From an uncultured Oscillospiraceae bacterium (GTDB lineage Bacteria > Bacillota > Clostridia > Oscillospirales > Oscillospiraceae), in NCBI GenBank assembly GCA_947626085.1, contig CANQQU010000016.1:1-35087 (forward strand): 35,087 nt of DNA, given 5' to 3'. Below the pieces are notes generated by a model. That model ran no database searches, was not told the DNA's origin, and saw only the letters and a list, made by a program, of their open reading frames with translations. Position 1 is the first letter of the stretch, and every line of letters starts with the position of its first letter. This document shows positions 16,129-24,303 of this stretch, in pieces. The position numbers and the translations under genes were made by a program.

Positions 16129-16142
16129 TGCGTTGCCTCCTA

Positions 16143-17696
16143 TCACAGCGTCAACGGAATATCCGATTCCATCAACGTGTCAAATTCTTCCTGATTTGTA
16201 AACTGGGGCTCCCGGCCCAGAACCTTTTGAATGATGACGTTCCCGTGAATGACCAGATCGGAATTGCCGCTGTCCAGGCCCTGGCGCATGTAGTCGAAAC
16301 CCGACATGAACTCCGTAAGATCCTCCGCCAGATAATTGGACACCCGTTCCTCCAGCCGGGCCTTGAATTCCTGGAGTTGCCCCAAAAACAACGAGGCCTT
16401 TTGATCGGACAGGAGCACCTTCTCATGGAGCAGCTGGGTCTCCTTCTTGTCGTCGGAGATCTCCTTCACGATGGCCAGCGCCGCCCGACCTGCCCCCACA
16501 TAGTTGAACCGCGCGACGAATTTCCCAGAGAATAGCACCCAATTTCCACCGGTTTCAATAGCGGCGTGGATCGCCGCGTCGGCGGTGTCCGCCACGGTGA
16601 AGGTCATGGAGGAGATCGTGAGCATCCGGTCCACGGTTCTATTCCGGAAGGGCAGGATCCGGTTCCAATTCAGCGTGGCGAGATCTTGGATGCTGTCCAG
16701 CTTGGTGCTGCCAAGCTCCATGGCAAGCCTCCGGAGGGAATAGAACGATCGGACGACGCATTCGTTGAGCAGGACCGGAATTGCCTGCCGACCAGTATAG
16801 CGAGCGACGCCCAGCTCTGTCCGCAGGTCGAATTTGTGAGGAATCAGCTTGTTATTCTCGTCTCGCTCCATCAGCAATGTGCCGTTGAACAGCTTGGAAA
16901 TGAAAACAGAAAACTCCTTATTTCCGTCTTTGTTGATCTTTCGGAACAGTGGCGTGGAGGACAGCTCCTTCAAAATGGAGACCAATGGACCGGGAATCCC
17001 CGTTCCCAGGCGGTTATTTCTCACAGAGCCGGAGGAACCGGCCATATCGCTTGCGAGATGGAACGCCCAGTTTACGACGCCAAACATGATTTTTTCAGGG
17101 AAAGTCTTTCCTATAAGGAGGAACCCGTCTTCACTGAGCTGAACAGACTGAAAAACACCGGCTTTGGTTGTCCCATAGACCTTTCCCGTAAACTGCGTCA
17201 GAATCGAACAGATCAGGCCCACGGGCGTCGGGTGATGGGAGAAGTCACGAAGGTGGTGCTGGAGGCCTCCGCCAAATTCGTTGGTTGCCTTATCTGCCGC
17301 AATGGGGAACAGATCTTCCAGGTGTTCTATTGCTCCTGTAAGCTCGGCACCCCGATAACCCTGGGTTTTAGCGACGGTCAGCACAAAGTCATTTACCTTT
17401 TCGTTGCCCCATTGGTCTGCTTCCTCTAAATTGAACGCCCCCACAAAGACGCTGTCCAGGAGCCCGGCCAGGATGCCGCTGCCCACGGCAATGGCATAAT
17501 CGGTTCGGTCGGCACTGTTGGTGAAGCGCTCCAACTCAGAATTGACCGCTTGGAGATTCCGGTTGACCTCATCCAAATCGGACAGGACTTGAGAATTGTC
17601 GGAATAGAGACGCACCTCGGCGGAGATGACCTCCTCCTGGGAATAGTGTTCCTCCTCGGCCTTCTTTTTCTGAAGCTTGCTGGAATTGACGGTCAT
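16143..17696 (-). CDS. Large conserved protein of unknown function, helical with hydrophobic segments
   Basis: The 517-residue protein begins with a charged stretch and a coiled-coil-like region (about 20-60, with LSDLDEVNRNLQAVNSELERF). A hydrophobic helix follows at 67-88 (AIAVGSGILAGLLDSVFVGAF), then a His-rich spot (QHHLRDFSHHPTP, 146-158) leading into the hydrophobic VGLICSILTQFTG. Weakly hydrophobic stretches near 203-220 and 360-382 come next, and a charged helical end (415-460). I recognise no enzyme motif. Start at 17696 is set by AAAGGAGG seven bases upstream. It is the first gene of a three-gene operon with its own promoter (17746-17774). It could be the membrane-proximal scaffold or sensor of the set; this is only inference. 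Confidence 0.85.
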   Translation of the reverse strand: MTVNSSKLQKKKAEEEHYSQEEVISAEVRLYSDNSQVLSDLDEVNRNLQAVNSELERFTNSADRTDYAIAVGSGILAGLLDSVFVGAFNLEEADQWGNEKVNDFVLTVAKTQGYRGAELTGAIEHLEDLFPIAADKATNEFGGGLQHHLRDFSHHPTPVGLICSILTQFTGKVYGTTKAGVFQSVQLSEDGFLLIGKTFPEKIMFGVVNWAFHLASDMAGSSGSVRNNRLGTGIPGPLVSILKELSSTPLFRKINKDGNKEFSVFISKLFNGTLLMERDENNKLIPHKFDLRTELGVARYTGRQAIPVLLNECVVRSFYSLRRLAMELGSTKLDSIQDLATLNWNRILPFRNRTVDRMLTISSMTFTVADTADAAIHAAIETGGNWVLFSGKFVARFNYVGAGRAALAIVKEISDDKKETQLLHEKVLLSDQKASLFLGQLQEFKARLEERVSNYLAEDLTEFMSGFDYMRQGLDSGNSDLVIHGNVIIQKVLGREPQFTNQEEFDTLMESDIPLTL

Positions 17697-17745
17697 ACAG
17701 GGGCCTCCTTTACACAGTTTGTCTGACGATTTTGCTTATGATCTG

Positions 17746-17774
17746 AGTATAGCAAAGCGTTCGCCAAGATGCAA
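17746..17774 (-). promoter_or_regulatory. Sigma-A promoter of the three-gene TerB-like operon
   Basis: On the minus strand TTGCAT (17774-17769) and TATACT (17751-17746) are 17 bases apart and 50 bases before the first start codon. GCAAG occurs at 17771-17775 and again at 17791-17795, a 20-base period over and above the -35 box, which could be an operator but may be chance. Confidence 0.65.
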
Positions 17775-17864
17775 GGATTATTTGAGATTTGCAAGACGCG
17801 ATTATTCATGCTCCTGCTCTTTTTCTCGGCCTTTTGACGGGCCGGGTGTTTCCCAACAAAATCC

Positions 17865-17893
17865 TTGACAAAAAAACCAACTAAAAATAAAAT
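17865..17893 (+). promoter_or_regulatory. Sigma-A promoter of the LytTR two-component operon
   Basis: A consensus TTGACA (17865-17870) and TAAAAT (17888-17893) have a 17-base spacer in an A-rich stretch, 46 bases before the regulator's ATG. With the leftward promoter it divides a 242-base divergent gap (17697-17938) that holds no other gene. Confidence 0.75.
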
Positions 17894-17938
17894 AATTAAG
17901 AAGGATGATTTGGCCGATTTGGGGAATGGGAGGAAGCT

Positions 17939-18646
17939 ATGATTCGGATTGCTCTGGTGGAAGACGACCCCCTGTATACCAAGCAGCTGCGGGAATATTT
18001 GACCCGGTTCGAGGGGGAAAACCATACCCGTTTTTCCGTCCGGGAGTTCCGGGATGGGGACGAGATCGCCCTGGACTACCGGGCGGAGTACGACATCATT
18101 CTGATGGACATTCAGATGAATTATATGGATGGCATGACCGCCGCCCGGGAGATCCGGAAGCGGGACGGGGAGGTTGCCATCATCTTCATCACCAATATGT
18201 CCGCCTACGCCATCCGGGGCTACTCTGTGGACGCGCTGGACTATATCCTCAAGCCCTTTTCCTACTTTACCTTCTCCACCAGCCTGGAAAAAGCCATCAG
18301 CCGGCTGCAAAAGCGCACCAAACGCTATCTGTACCTGGCCAACCGGGGCGGCTCTCAAAAGGTGGAGGCCGGGCGGATCTACTTCGTGGAGGTGGACGGC
18401 CACAGCCTGGCCTATCACACCGCCGACGGGCTGTTCACCGCCACCGGCACCATGAAAGAGGTGGAGGAGAGTCTGGCGGGCATGAGCTTCTTCCGGTGCA
18501 ACAAGTGCTACCTGGTGAATCTGGAGCATGTGGACGGCATCCGGGGAGACGACGCTCTGGTTCACGGCACCCCGGTGCAGATCAGCCGGGCCAAGAAAAA
18601 GGCGTTCCTGGACGCCCTGAACAGCTACATGAACGAGGTGGGCTGA
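17939..18646 (+). CDS. LytTR-family response regulator (AgrA-like)
   Basis: The 235-residue protein has an N-terminal receiver domain with acidic pocket (EDD, residues 8-10), phospho-acceptor Asp57 in ILMDIQM and Lys105 in YILKPF. A LytTR DNA-binding domain follows from about 135 to the end (VEAGRIYFVEVDGHSL..., FFRCNKCYLVNLEHV). Such regulators bind pairs of 9-base direct repeats about 12 bases apart. GGGAGG precedes the ATG. The kinase gene overlaps the stop by one base (TGATG), so the two form a pair. Candidate repeats of the right geometry exist downstream of the kinase at 20042-20071. Confidence 0.95.
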   Translation: MIRIALVEDDPLYTKQLREYLTRFEGENHTRFSVREFRDGDEIALDYRAEYDIILMDIQMNYMDGMTAAREIRKRDGEVAIIFITNMSAYAIRGYSVDALDYILKPFSYFTFSTSLEKAISRLQKRTKRYLYLANRGGSQKVEAGRIYFVEVDGHSLAYHTADGLFTATGTMKEVEESLAGMSFFRCNKCYLVNLEHVDGIRGDDALVHGTPVQISRAKKKAFLDALNSYMNEVG

Positions 18647-19968
18647 TGAGCGGCGAGCTGCAAAACATTCCCGGGTACTGGACGGCCCTGACCCACAGCT
18701 TTTCCTGCCTGCTGTACATGAGCATGCTGCCCAAACGGCTGAAGGGCTGGAAATTCTGGGCGGCGGCCCTGGCCCTTTTTCTGCCCATGATCCCCTACAT
18801 GGACCGGGTGGCGGCGCTAAGCGGGTTTCCTTTCAATGTTGGCATGTCCATTTTTGCCATCTGGACCGCTGTGCCCTTCCTGCTGCTGTGCCGGGAGGAC
18901 GGCTACCGGGGGGTCTATTACTGCGCCAGGGCCTTTATCCTGGGGGGCTTTGCCATTTCCCTGGCCTGGCAGCTGTATATGTTCTACGCCCGGAGGGTGG
19001 TATTTTTTGAGCGGCTCTGGGTCCAGGCGGTGTTTATCCTGGTCATCGAGGGGGCGGTATTTCTCCTGATGTACGCCCTGGAGCGAATCCATCTGAAGGA
19101 GAGCGCCGAAATGCCCGTGACCCGGGCGGCCTGCGTCAGTACCGTGGCCATCGCCCTAGTGATCTACATTTTGTCCAGCCTGAGCTTCGCGGCGGTGGAG
19201 TCGCCCTTCACCACCCAGCGGCCGGCGGAGGCATTCAACATCCGCACCATCGTCTATCTGGGAGGGGTGGCGATCCTGTACGCCCACCATTTGCAGCTGT
19301 GCGACGCCTACACCCTGCGGGAAGTCACGGCTCTGCAAAATGTGGTGAACATGCAGTACGCCAACTATCAGCTCAGCCGGGAGTCCATGGAGATGGTCAA
19401 CCGGAAATACCACGACCTGAAGCACCAAATCGCCGTCCTCCGCTCGGAGATCGACTCCAAGGACAAGACGGCGGTGCTGGACCAGCTGGAACGGGAGATC
19501 CGAGCCTTCGACATTCAGTGCCACACCGGCAACCGGGTCATGGACGCCATCCTCACCCGAAAGAGCGCCTATTGCCAGGACCACGGCATCCAGTTTACCT
19601 GCGTGGCGGACGGCCACGCCCTGGATTTCATGGGGGTGGTGGAGCTGAGTACCCTGCTGGGCAACGCCCTGGACAACGCCATCGAGGGCGTGAGCAAGGT
19701 GGCGGAACCGGAGCAGCGGGTGATCCATCTGTCGGTAAGCCAGCAGCGGGGCTTTCTCCGGATGAGCCTGGAAAACCGCTGCCTGGAGGACGTGGCCACC
19801 GGGGAGGCGCTGCCCCAGACCACCAAGGCCGACCGCTCCCAACACGGCTACGGACTGAAAAGCATCCGCTCAACGGTGGAGCAGTACGGCGGCTCGTTGA
19901 CGCTGAAGGCGGAGAACGGATGGTTCACCCTGGGGGTACTGATCCCCACGGAGCAGGAGAAGAACTAG
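18646..19968 (+). CDS. GHKL-domain sensor histidine kinase (AgrC-like)
   Basis: The 440-residue protein has roughly six membrane helices in its first 215 residues, then a linker helix and the phospho-acceptor box KYHDLKHQIAVL (His256 or His260). A GHKL ATPase domain follows with N-box LGNALDNAIEG (339-349) and G-box HGYGLKSI (400-407). Like AgrC it has no extracellular sensing domain, so the ligand is probably membrane-accessible, for example a peptide or small lipophilic molecule. It partners the preceding LytTR regulator. The start at 18646 overlaps the regulator's stop. A 17-base-pair terminator follows directly. Confidence 0.93.
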   Translation: MSGELQNIPGYWTALTHSFSCLLYMSMLPKRLKGWKFWAAALALFLPMIPYMDRVAALSGFPFNVGMSIFAIWTAVPFLLLCREDGYRGVYYCARAFILGGFAISLAWQLYMFYARRVVFFERLWVQAVFILVIEGAVFLLMYALERIHLKESAEMPVTRAACVSTVAIALVIYILSSLSFAAVESPFTTQRPAEAFNIRTIVYLGGVAILYAHHLQLCDAYTLREVTALQNVVNMQYANYQLSRESMEMVNRKYHDLKHQIAVLRSEIDSKDKTAVLDQLEREIRAFDIQCHTGNRVMDAILTRKSAYCQDHGIQFTCVADGHALDFMGVVELSTLLGNALDNAIEGVSKVAEPEQRVIHLSVSQQRGFLRMSLENRCLEDVATGEALPQTTKADRSQHGYGLKSIRSTVEQYGGSLTLKAENGWFTLGVLIPTEQEKN

Positions 19969-19974
19969 AACCTA

Positions 19975-20019
19975 CGCCCGAGTTTTCGGCATATTGCTGA
20001 AAATTCGGGCGTTTTGATT
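19975..20019 (+). terminator. Terminator of the two-component operon
   Basis: Bases 19975-19991 pair with 19995-20011 along 17 positions, with two G-T pairs and a TAT loop, followed by TTTTGATT. It starts six bases after the kinase stop codon. Confidence 0.85.
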
Positions 20020-20041
20020 AGATATTTTAGCCAACATCCAA

Positions 20042-20071
20042 AACGGTTTGTGCAAAGAAAGCAACGGATTA
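20042..20071 (+). repeat. Direct repeat AACGGTTTG / AACGGATTA, candidate LytTR operator
   Basis: AACGGTTTG (20042-20050) and AACGGATTA (20063-20071) share AACGG and TT and start 21 bases apart, two turns of the helix, leaving a 12-base gap. LytTR regulators bind imperfect 9-base direct repeats with just this spacing; the first copy fits the general AgrA-type consensus in about seven positions and the second less well. The repeat lies between the regulator/kinase operon and the rhamnosidase gene. Confidence 0.35.
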
Positions 20072-20077
20072 CGCATT

Positions 20078-20101
20078 TGCCCCCACAGGGGGCATTTTTT
20101 G
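20078..20101 (+). terminator. Hairpin with T-run in the leader before the rhamnosidase gene
   Basis: TGCCCCC (20078-20084) and GGGGGCA (20088-20094) form a 7-pair stem with an ACA loop, followed at once by a run of T. It looks like a second intrinsic terminator after that at 19975, or an attenuator if transcription starts upstream of it. A consensus-like TTGACA follows at 20115-20120, but I see no good -10 box at the normal distance. Instead there is a C5/G5 mini-palindrome around 20131-20141. Confidence 0.6.
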
Positions 20102-20171
20102 TGCTATTGTATGCTTGACAAAAAGGAAACCCCCAAGGGGGTCGGAAATATTTCGATTGAAGGAGGATACT

Positions 20172-22727
20172 ATGCTGAACATCACGCGTTTCGCGGTGGA
20201 GAATCTGACAAAGGATTGCATCACCGATGTGAGCAGGCCCCGATTTTCCTTCGCCCTGGAAAGCGACCGCCCCGGCGCCGCTCTCAAGCAGGCGGTGATC
20301 AAGGTCGGTCCGTGGCAGACCGTCACCGAGTCCCAGATCGCTGTTTGCTACGACGGCCCGGCCCTGACGCCCTTCACCCACTACACCGCTACGGTGGAGG
20401 CCCAGGACGACGCCGGGGAGACCGCCTCTGCCCAGGTGAATTTTGAGACCGGGCGGATGGACCTTCCCTGGGAGGGCAAGTGGATCTCCGACGGCGCCTA
20501 CAAATTCACGGAGGCCAAGGTCTCGCCCATTCCCATGACCTTCCGCAAGACCTGGAAGCCGGAGAAAAAGGTGGCTGGCGCCAAGATCTACGCCACCGCC
20601 ATGGGCGTCTACGAGCTGTCCGTCAACGGTCAAAAGGCCGGAGACCAGTATTTCGCTCCCGGATTTACCTCCTACAAGACCAATTTGCAGTACCAGACCT
20701 ACGATGTGACCGCCCTTCTGGGGGAGGAGAACACCATCCAGGCGGTGGTGGCCGGCGGCTGGGCCGTGGGCTCCTTCGTCTTCACCCGGGGCAACCGGGT
20801 GTCCGCCGACCGGCAGGCTCTGCTGCTGGAGCTGCGGGTGACCTATGAGGACGGGACCCAGGAGGTGGTGGGCACCGACGAGAGCTGGTCCGTCACCGAG
20901 GACGGCCCCTACAAAATGGCGGACCTCTACGACGGCGAGACCTACGATGCCACCGTTCGCCCCGAGGACGTCACCTGGCGCGGCGCCACCCTGGAGCAGC
21001 TCCGGGTGGATCCCAAGATCATGGCGGACTACGGCGCGCCTGTGAAGGCCCACGAGCGCATGGAGCCCATTTCCTGCACCAAGCTCCCCTCCGGGGCCCT
21101 GATCTACGACTTCGGCCAGAATTTCGCCGGTGTGGTGGACCTGACGATCCAGGGCAAGAAGGGCCAGACTGTCACCGTCAAGCACACGGAAATCCTAAAC
21201 CCCGACGGGACCTTGAACACCCAGTTCCTCCGCACCGCCAAGGCCACCGCTACCTACATCTGCGCCGACGGTGAGCAACATTACAGCCCCCGGCTGACCT
21301 ACATGGGCTTCCGCTACATCAGTGTGGAGGGCATCGCAGAGCAGGATATCCAGGTCTCCGCCTGGGCGCTGTACTCCGATTTGGAGCGCATTGGCGACTT
21401 TACCTGCTCCAACGACATGCTCAATCAGCTCCAGAGCAACATCATCTGGGGTGCCAAGTCCAACCTGGTGGACATTCCCACGGACTGCCCCCAGCGGGAC
21501 GAGCGGATGGGCTGGACCGGCGACATCGCCGTGTTCTCTCCCACGGCCTGCTACCTGTTCGACATGAGTCGGTTCCTGGGCAAGTGGATGCTGGATGTAA
21601 AGGCCGAGCAGTTCCCCGGCGGCGGCCTGCCCAACACCGTGCCCCGCCACAGCTACGGCTTCCCTGCCACCATGCCGGATATGGCGGTGGACTGGTGGGA
21701 CGACGCCTGCATTCTGGTGCCCTGGGCGGAGTACCGGGCCAGGGGAGACGTGGAAATCCTCCGGAAATTCTACCCCGGCATGAAGAGATATGTGAAAGCC
21801 TGCACCTTCTGGGCGGGCCTCCTCAGCTTCGGCAAGCACCGCTACATCTGGCACACCCCTGGCGTGTTCCACTTTGGCGACTGGGTGGCCCCCGACGTGC
21901 CCAAGATGAGCCAGTGGCAGGCCCGGAGCAAGTGGACCGCCACCGCCAGCCTGAAAAACACCAGCGGTCTGGTGGCCAAGATCGCCGACATTCTGGGGGA
22001 GAAGGAGGACGCGGAATATTACCGGGATCTGAGCGGCAAGGTGGCCGACGCCTACTGTTCCATCCTCACCGACGGCCACGGAAAGCTCCTTGAGGAGTTC
22101 CAGACCGCTTACGTCCTGCCCCTCTATCTGGATATGTTCCCCAATGAGACCGTGAAGGCCCAGGCGGCGGACAATCTGGTGAAGCTGGTGGAGAAAAACG
22201 ACTACTGCATCGGCACCGGCTTCCCCGGCACACCCTTCATTTTGTTCGCCCTGGCGGACAACGGCCATGCCGACACCGCCTTTAGGATGCTCCTGAACAC
22301 CAAGTGCCCCTCCTGGCTGTATGAAGTGAAGATGGGCGCCACCACCATTTGGGAGCGCTGGGACGGCCTGGACGAGAACGGCGTGTGCCCCATCAGCAAC
22401 GACGGCACCGACATGATGATCTCCTACAACCACTATGCCAGCGGCGCCGTGGGCGACTTCCTGTATCGCCGGGTGGCGGGCCTGGAGGCCGTGGAGCCGG
22501 GCTACAAGGTGTTCAACGTCAAGCCCCTGGTGGGCGGCGGCATCACCTGGGCCAAGGGCAGCGTGATCACGCCCTACGGCAAGGCGGCGTCGGAATGGAA
22601 GGTGGAAAACGGCACCTTCACCGTCACCATCCAGGTCCCCGTGGGCACCACCTGCCAGCTGACCCTCCCCGACGGCACGGAGAAGAGCTTCCCCAGCGGC
22701 CGCTACACCGAATCCTGCCCCATGTAA
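20172..22727 (+). CDS. Alpha-L-rhamnosidase, GH78 family
   Basis: The 851-residue protein has the multi-domain build of GH78: N-terminal beta-sandwich modules (Ig-like start at 15-95; carbohydrate-binding region at 100-260 with GVYELSVNGQKAGDQYFAPGF), a further beta domain with YDFGQNFAG, an (alpha/alpha)6 catalytic barrel, and a C-terminal beta-sandwich. The signature DCPQRDERMGWTGD (438-451) holds the proposed general acid Glu445. It inverts and releases terminal L-rhamnose from rhamnogalacturonan fragments or plant glycosides. There is no signal peptide, so it acts on imported substrate. Start at 20172 is set by AGGAGG five bases upstream. Downstream are a GPH symporter and, further on, rhamnulokinase. 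Confidence 0.95.
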   Translation: MLNITRFAVENLTKDCITDVSRPRFSFALESDRPGAALKQAVIKVGPWQTVTESQIAVCYDGPALTPFTHYTATVEAQDDAGETASAQVNFETGRMDLPWEGKWISDGAYKFTEAKVSPIPMTFRKTWKPEKKVAGAKIYATAMGVYELSVNGQKAGDQYFAPGFTSYKTNLQYQTYDVTALLGEENTIQAVVAGGWAVGSFVFTRGNRVSADRQALLLELRVTYEDGTQEVVGTDESWSVTEDGPYKMADLYDGETYDATVRPEDVTWRGATLEQLRVDPKIMADYGAPVKAHERMEPISCTKLPSGALIYDFGQNFAGVVDLTIQGKKGQTVTVKHTEILNPDGTLNTQFLRTAKATATYICADGEQHYSPRLTYMGFRYISVEGIAEQDIQVSAWALYSDLERIGDFTCSNDMLNQLQSNIIWGAKSNLVDIPTDCPQRDERMGWTGDIAVFSPTACYLFDMSRFLGKWMLDVKAEQFPGGGLPNTVPRHSYGFPATMPDMAVDWWDDACILVPWAEYRARGDVEILRKFYPGMKRYVKACTFWAGLLSFGKHRYIWHTPGVFHFGDWVAPDVPKMSQWQARSKWTATASLKNTSGLVAKIADILGEKEDAEYYRDLSGKVADAYCSILTDGHGKLLEEFQTAYVLPLYLDMFPNETVKAQAADNLVKLVEKNDYCIGTGFPGTPFILFALADNGHADTAFRMLLNTKCPSWLYEVKMGATTIWERWDGLDENGVCPISNDGTDMMISYNHYASGAVGDFLYRRVAGLEAVEPGYKVFNVKPLVGGGITWAKGSVITPYGKAASEWKVENGTFTVTIQVPVGTTCQLTLPDGTEKSFPSGRYTESCPM

Positions 22728-22776
22728 TATCCCTCGGAACGAGGTTTATAAACTTTTTAGGAAAGGATGAATCCCT

Positions 22777-24237
22777 ATGAGCAAGAAAAATGATGGCTTT
22801 TGGAGCTCCCCGCTGACCAGCTCCGCCATCAAAACCAACGACGTGAAGCTGCCGGAAATGGTCATCGGCTATTTCCTGGGACCCTTCGGCGCCCTGCTGA
22901 GTTCCGGCATCTTCACCAGCATGCTCCAGAAGTACCTCAACGAGGTGCTGGGCCTGGACAACAGCTTCCTGACGGTGCTGCCGCTGGTGAGTACGATCTT
23001 CATCGTCATCGCCAACCTGGTGGTAGGCCAGCTCATCGAGCGGACCAAGGTCCTGGCGGGCAAGGCCCGGCCCTGGATCCTGCTCTCCGCTCTGACCCTC
23101 TCCATCGCCAGCGTCCTGATGTTCATCGTTCCCTTCGAGAGCGAGGGCGCCAAGATGGTCTGGATCGCCATTGCCTACAACCTGTACTACTCCGTGGCGT
23201 ACCCCATCTACAACACCGCCAACTCCACCATGATCCCCGTCTCCACCCGGGATTCGGAGAAGCGGGGCGCCCTGGCCTCCTTCACCAACATCGCCGGCCT
23301 GGCGGTCATGGGCACCGGCTCCATGGTGTTCCCCATCCTGGCCTCCAACGTCCTGGGCAATGACCAGAACCGGTGGTTCATCGTGATGCTGGCTGTGGCC
23401 ATCTTCACCGCCATGACCGCCTACCTCCAGTTCAAGTTCACCCGGGAGCGGGTGACGGAGGAGGATCTGGTCTCCGGCAAGTCCGAGAAGCAGGAGACCA
23501 AGAACGTCTCCATCAGCGCCCAGCTCAAGGCCGTCACCAGCGAGAAGTGGTGGTGGATCGTCATCATCTTCTACCTGCTGTTCCAGTGGTCCGGCGCCAT
23601 CAAGAACGGGTCCATGACCCAGTTCTGCGAGTGGGTGGTGGACAGCTCCATGCTGGGCGGCGACTGGGGCATTGCTCAGACCGTCCTGAGCATCCTGGGC
23701 GCCGTGCCCATGGCCGTGGCCGCCGTGGTGGTGGTGCCCCTGGCCAATAAGTTCGGCAAGGCCAAGATCACCGGGATCGGCATGATCGTGGGCGCTGTGG
23801 GCGGCGTCATCGCCGGCCTGTTCCCCACCAACATCATCATGGTCGCCATCGGCGTGGCCCTGAAGTGCCTGGGCTCCTCTCCCGCCTGCTACCTGATCCT
23901 GGCCATGCTGGCCGACGTCATCGACCACATCGAGTACAAGAGCGGCATCCGCACCGATGGCCTGACCATGTCCATCTACAGCTCTCTGATGGTGGCCGCC
24001 TCTCCCATCGGCACCTCCATCCTCAACGCCCTGCTGAAAATGGCCAACTTTGACCAGAACATGGTCTTCGGCCAGGGCGTCCAGGGCGCTGCCGCCCAGA
24101 ACGCGCTGTCCATCAGCTATATCTGGATCGAGACCGTGTGCTACGCCGTCTGCGGCGTGCTGATCTTCCTGTTCACCGTGGAAAAGAACCTGAAGGAAGA
24201 GCAGGCCGCCATCGCCGCCCGGAAAAAGGGAAAATAA
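22777..24237 (+). CDS. GPH-family (glycoside-pentoside-hexuronide) cation symporter
   Basis: The 486-residue carrier has about twelve membrane helices, with hallmarks of the MelB/XynB-type family within the major facilitator superfamily: YFLGPFGALL start, NLVVGQLIERTK after helix two, the AYPIYNTANSTMIP region, and LADVIDHIEYKSGIRTDG near the middle of the second half. Such carriers bring in glycosides or hexuronides with H+ or Na+. Placement after a cytoplasmic rhamnosidase and before a surface GH3 enzyme suggests that it imports a rhamnosylated oligosaccharide. Ribosome site AAAGGATG. Strong use of C-ending codons suggests high expression. Confidence 0.93.
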   Translation: MSKKNDGFWSSPLTSSAIKTNDVKLPEMVIGYFLGPFGALLSSGIFTSMLQKYLNEVLGLDNSFLTVLPLVSTIFIVIANLVVGQLIERTKVLAGKARPWILLSALTLSIASVLMFIVPFESEGAKMVWIAIAYNLYYSVAYPIYNTANSTMIPVSTRDSEKRGALASFTNIAGLAVMGTGSMVFPILASNVLGNDQNRWFIVMLAVAIFTAMTAYLQFKFTRERVTEEDLVSGKSEKQETKNVSISAQLKAVTSEKWWWIVIIFYLLFQWSGAIKNGSMTQFCEWVVDSSMLGGDWGIAQTVLSILGAVPMAVAAVVVVPLANKFGKAKITGIGMIVGAVGGVIAGLFPTNIIMVAIGVALKCLGSSPACYLILAMLADVIDHIEYKSGIRTDGLTMSIYSSLMVAASPIGTSILNALLKMANFDQNMVFGQGVQGAAAQNALSISYIWIETVCYAVCGVLIFLFTVEKNLKEEQAAIAARKKGK

Positions 24238-24248
24238 TCTGTGAGCTG

Positions 24249-24269
24249 GGCCGGGGCTGCCCCCCGGCC
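24249..24269 (+). other. Intercistronic GC-rich hairpin without U-tract
   Basis: GGCCGGGG (24249-24256) pairs perfectly with CCCCGGCC (24262-24269) around a 5-base loop in the 66-base gap between the symporter and GH3 genes. No T-run follows; the GH3 ribosome site comes 21 bases later. It is likely an mRNA-processing or stability element. Confidence 0.5.
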
Positions 24270-24303
24270 TGCCATAAAACGTGATGAGATAAGGAGGAAA
24301 ATC

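Noticed and set aside
17771..17795. GCAAG repeated with a 20-base period upstream of the TerB-like operon, considered as an operator
   Set aside because: Only five bases are identical and one copy is part of the -35 box, so chance is likely.
20042..20056. AAAACGGTTTGTG considered as a CcpA (cre) site
   Set aside because: It departs from the cre consensus in spacing around the central CG and in both outer positions.
22732..22744. CCTCG-GAA-CGAGG stem between the rhamnosidase and symporter genes, considered as a terminator
   Set aside because: The stem has only five pairs and no proper T-run directly after it; the genes are probably co-transcribed.
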